A stretch of DNA of 62,798 nt. Source: Calditrichia bacterium. Its GTDB lineage: Bacteria > Calditrichota > Calditrichia > RBG-13-44-9 > J075. Below, piece after piece: positions 62,254 through 62,798 of the stretch (its first letter is position 1; every line of letters starts with the position of its first letter). Below the pieces are notes generated by a model. That model was not told where the DNA came from. It worked only from the letters and a program-made list of their open reading frames with translations, and searched no databases. Both the position numbers and the translations under genes were made by a program. Location: assembly GCA_028284445.1 (NCBI GenBank), contig JANQRS010000040.1:1-62798 (forward strand). Direction: 5' to 3'.

Positions 62254-62496
62254 TTAGTCGTTATCAGCCAGTTTTTCACTGAGATAATCCGTTGCGCTCT
62301 TAACGGTCGTAATCTTTTGCGCGTCATCATCCGGAATCTCAACACCGAACTCTTCTTCAAACGCCATAACCAATTCTACAGTATCCAGGGAATCTGCATC
62401 AAGGTCATCAATAAAACTTGCATCCGGCTTGATTTTTTCGGCTGGTACGCCCAGCTTGTCGATGATAATCTCTTTAATCTTTGCTTCTAAGGACAT
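62254..62496 (-). CDS. acpP: Acyl carrier protein
   Basis: 80 residues, acidic. The phosphopantetheine attachment serine is Ser36 in DLDADSLDTVELVMAFEEEFG, and IPDDDAQKITTVKSATDYL completes the four-helix bundle. It carries fatty acyl chains for FabF and other enzymes. GGAGGAATT precedes the ATG, a strong ribosome binding site that fits high expression. A promoter must lie in 62497-62616, but no clear -35/-10 pair was identified. Confidence 0.97.
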   Translation of the reverse strand: MSLEAKIKEIIIDKLGVPAEKIKPDASFIDDLDADSLDTVELVMAFEEEFGVEIPDDDAQKITTVKSATDYLSEKLADND

Positions 62497-62616
62497 AATT
62501 CCTCCATTTCATAATTACCCCTCACAGGTAACTGCGAGGCTTTACTTTGCTCTTGAACTTTCCAGAGCCAACACTTTAGATCGTTGAATCTCCAATTAGT
62601 CACTCAAAAAGAGACC

Positions 62617-62798
62617 AAAGTTAACAAAGTTAATAGAGTGACTAAAGTGACTAAAGTTAATAGAGTGACTAAAGTTAATAGAGTGACTAAAGTTAATAGA
62701 GTTGTTAAATTTAGTCACTTTAGTCACTTTAGTCACTTTAGTCACTTTAGTCACTTTAGTCACTTTAGTCACTTTAGTCACTTTAGTCACTTTAGTCA
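62617..62798. repeat. Nonamer array with opposite-strand halves (GTGACTAAA / TTTAGTCAC), truncated by window edge
   Basis: 62638-62700 is one GTGACTAAA and three 18-base units (GTGACTAAAGTTAATAGA). After a short spacer, 62710-62798 is nearly ten copies of TTTAGTCAC, the reverse complement of the first nonamer, continuing past the window. The two halves can pair into a hairpin or cruciform. The minus-strand frame through it (TKV repeats) is an effect of the 9-base period and not a gene. Confidence 0.9.

Noticed and set aside
62596..62790. Minus-strand open frame encoding TKV repeats
   Set aside because: The 9-base repeat unit keeps any frame open; composition is pure repeat, the frame crosses the strand switch of the array, and there is no ribosome binding site.

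Overview
The window reads as a chromosomal segment of a Gram-negative bacterium of the FCB superphylum, most likely Calditrichota, KSB1 or a close relative. Support: two secreted proteins end in the NYPNPFNPSTTI-type C-terminal sorting domain common in these phyla, there is an outer-membrane Wza/Wzi-like polysaccharide export route, and a complete Bacteroidetes-style Bat (aerotolerance) operon is present. The placement is an inference from protein style, not from a marker gene. No rRNA, tRNA, CRISPR array, prophage or transposase gene was seen.

Layout. (1) 1-5485, plus strand: an octamer tandem repeat, then a tightly packed tryptophan operon trpGD-trpC-trpF-trpB-trpA with overlapping genes; trpE is absent from the window. 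(2) 5486-9451: a secreted protein of eight CUB-like repeats with a sorting domain, bracketed by two copies of a composite hairpin repeat. (3) 9452-20669, minus strand: an 11-gene MoxR/DUF58/Bat operon (AAA ATPase, DUF58, two VWA membrane proteins, three Ig-TM-helical proteins including BatD, TPR proteins including BatE, and an unexpected SurA-N-like TPR lipoprotein). (4) 20855-27301: a TPR lipoprotein, a second secreted sorting-domain protein, an SLC12-type cation-chloride cotransporter homologue and polyphosphate kinase.

(5) 27659-59648 is a 32-kb exopolysaccharide/O-antigen type locus: initiation (a WecA-like enzyme fused to a WbaP/WcaJ-like module), GT2 fused to a second WbaP/WcaJ-like module, six GT4 glycosyltransferases, a WecG/TagA-type GT26, WecB epimerase, two Wzx-like flippases, a Wzy-like polymerase, Wzz and Wza homologues, a Wzi-like barrel, and modifying enzymes (methyltransferase, polysaccharide deacetylase, two SGNH proteins, SDR, radical SAM/SPASM protein, a TIM-barrel lipoprotein). 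Both WbaP/WcaJ-like modules have lost the Asp-Glu catalytic dyad, so initiation probably rests on the intact WecA-like half. WecA-like + WecB + GT26 without a ManNAc dehydrogenase suggests a ManNAc-GlcNAc-PP-undecaprenyl starter.

(6) 59824-62496, minus strand: the housekeeping cluster acpP-fabF-rnc, followed by an inverted nonamer array at the window end. Short tandem repeats (7, 7, 8 and 9 bp units) and GC-rich palindromes punctuate many gene borders, several of them inside operons.

Starts were reassigned from the longest ORF wherever a signal peptide, ribosome binding site or stop-start overlap favoured another codon; the reasons are given in each entry.
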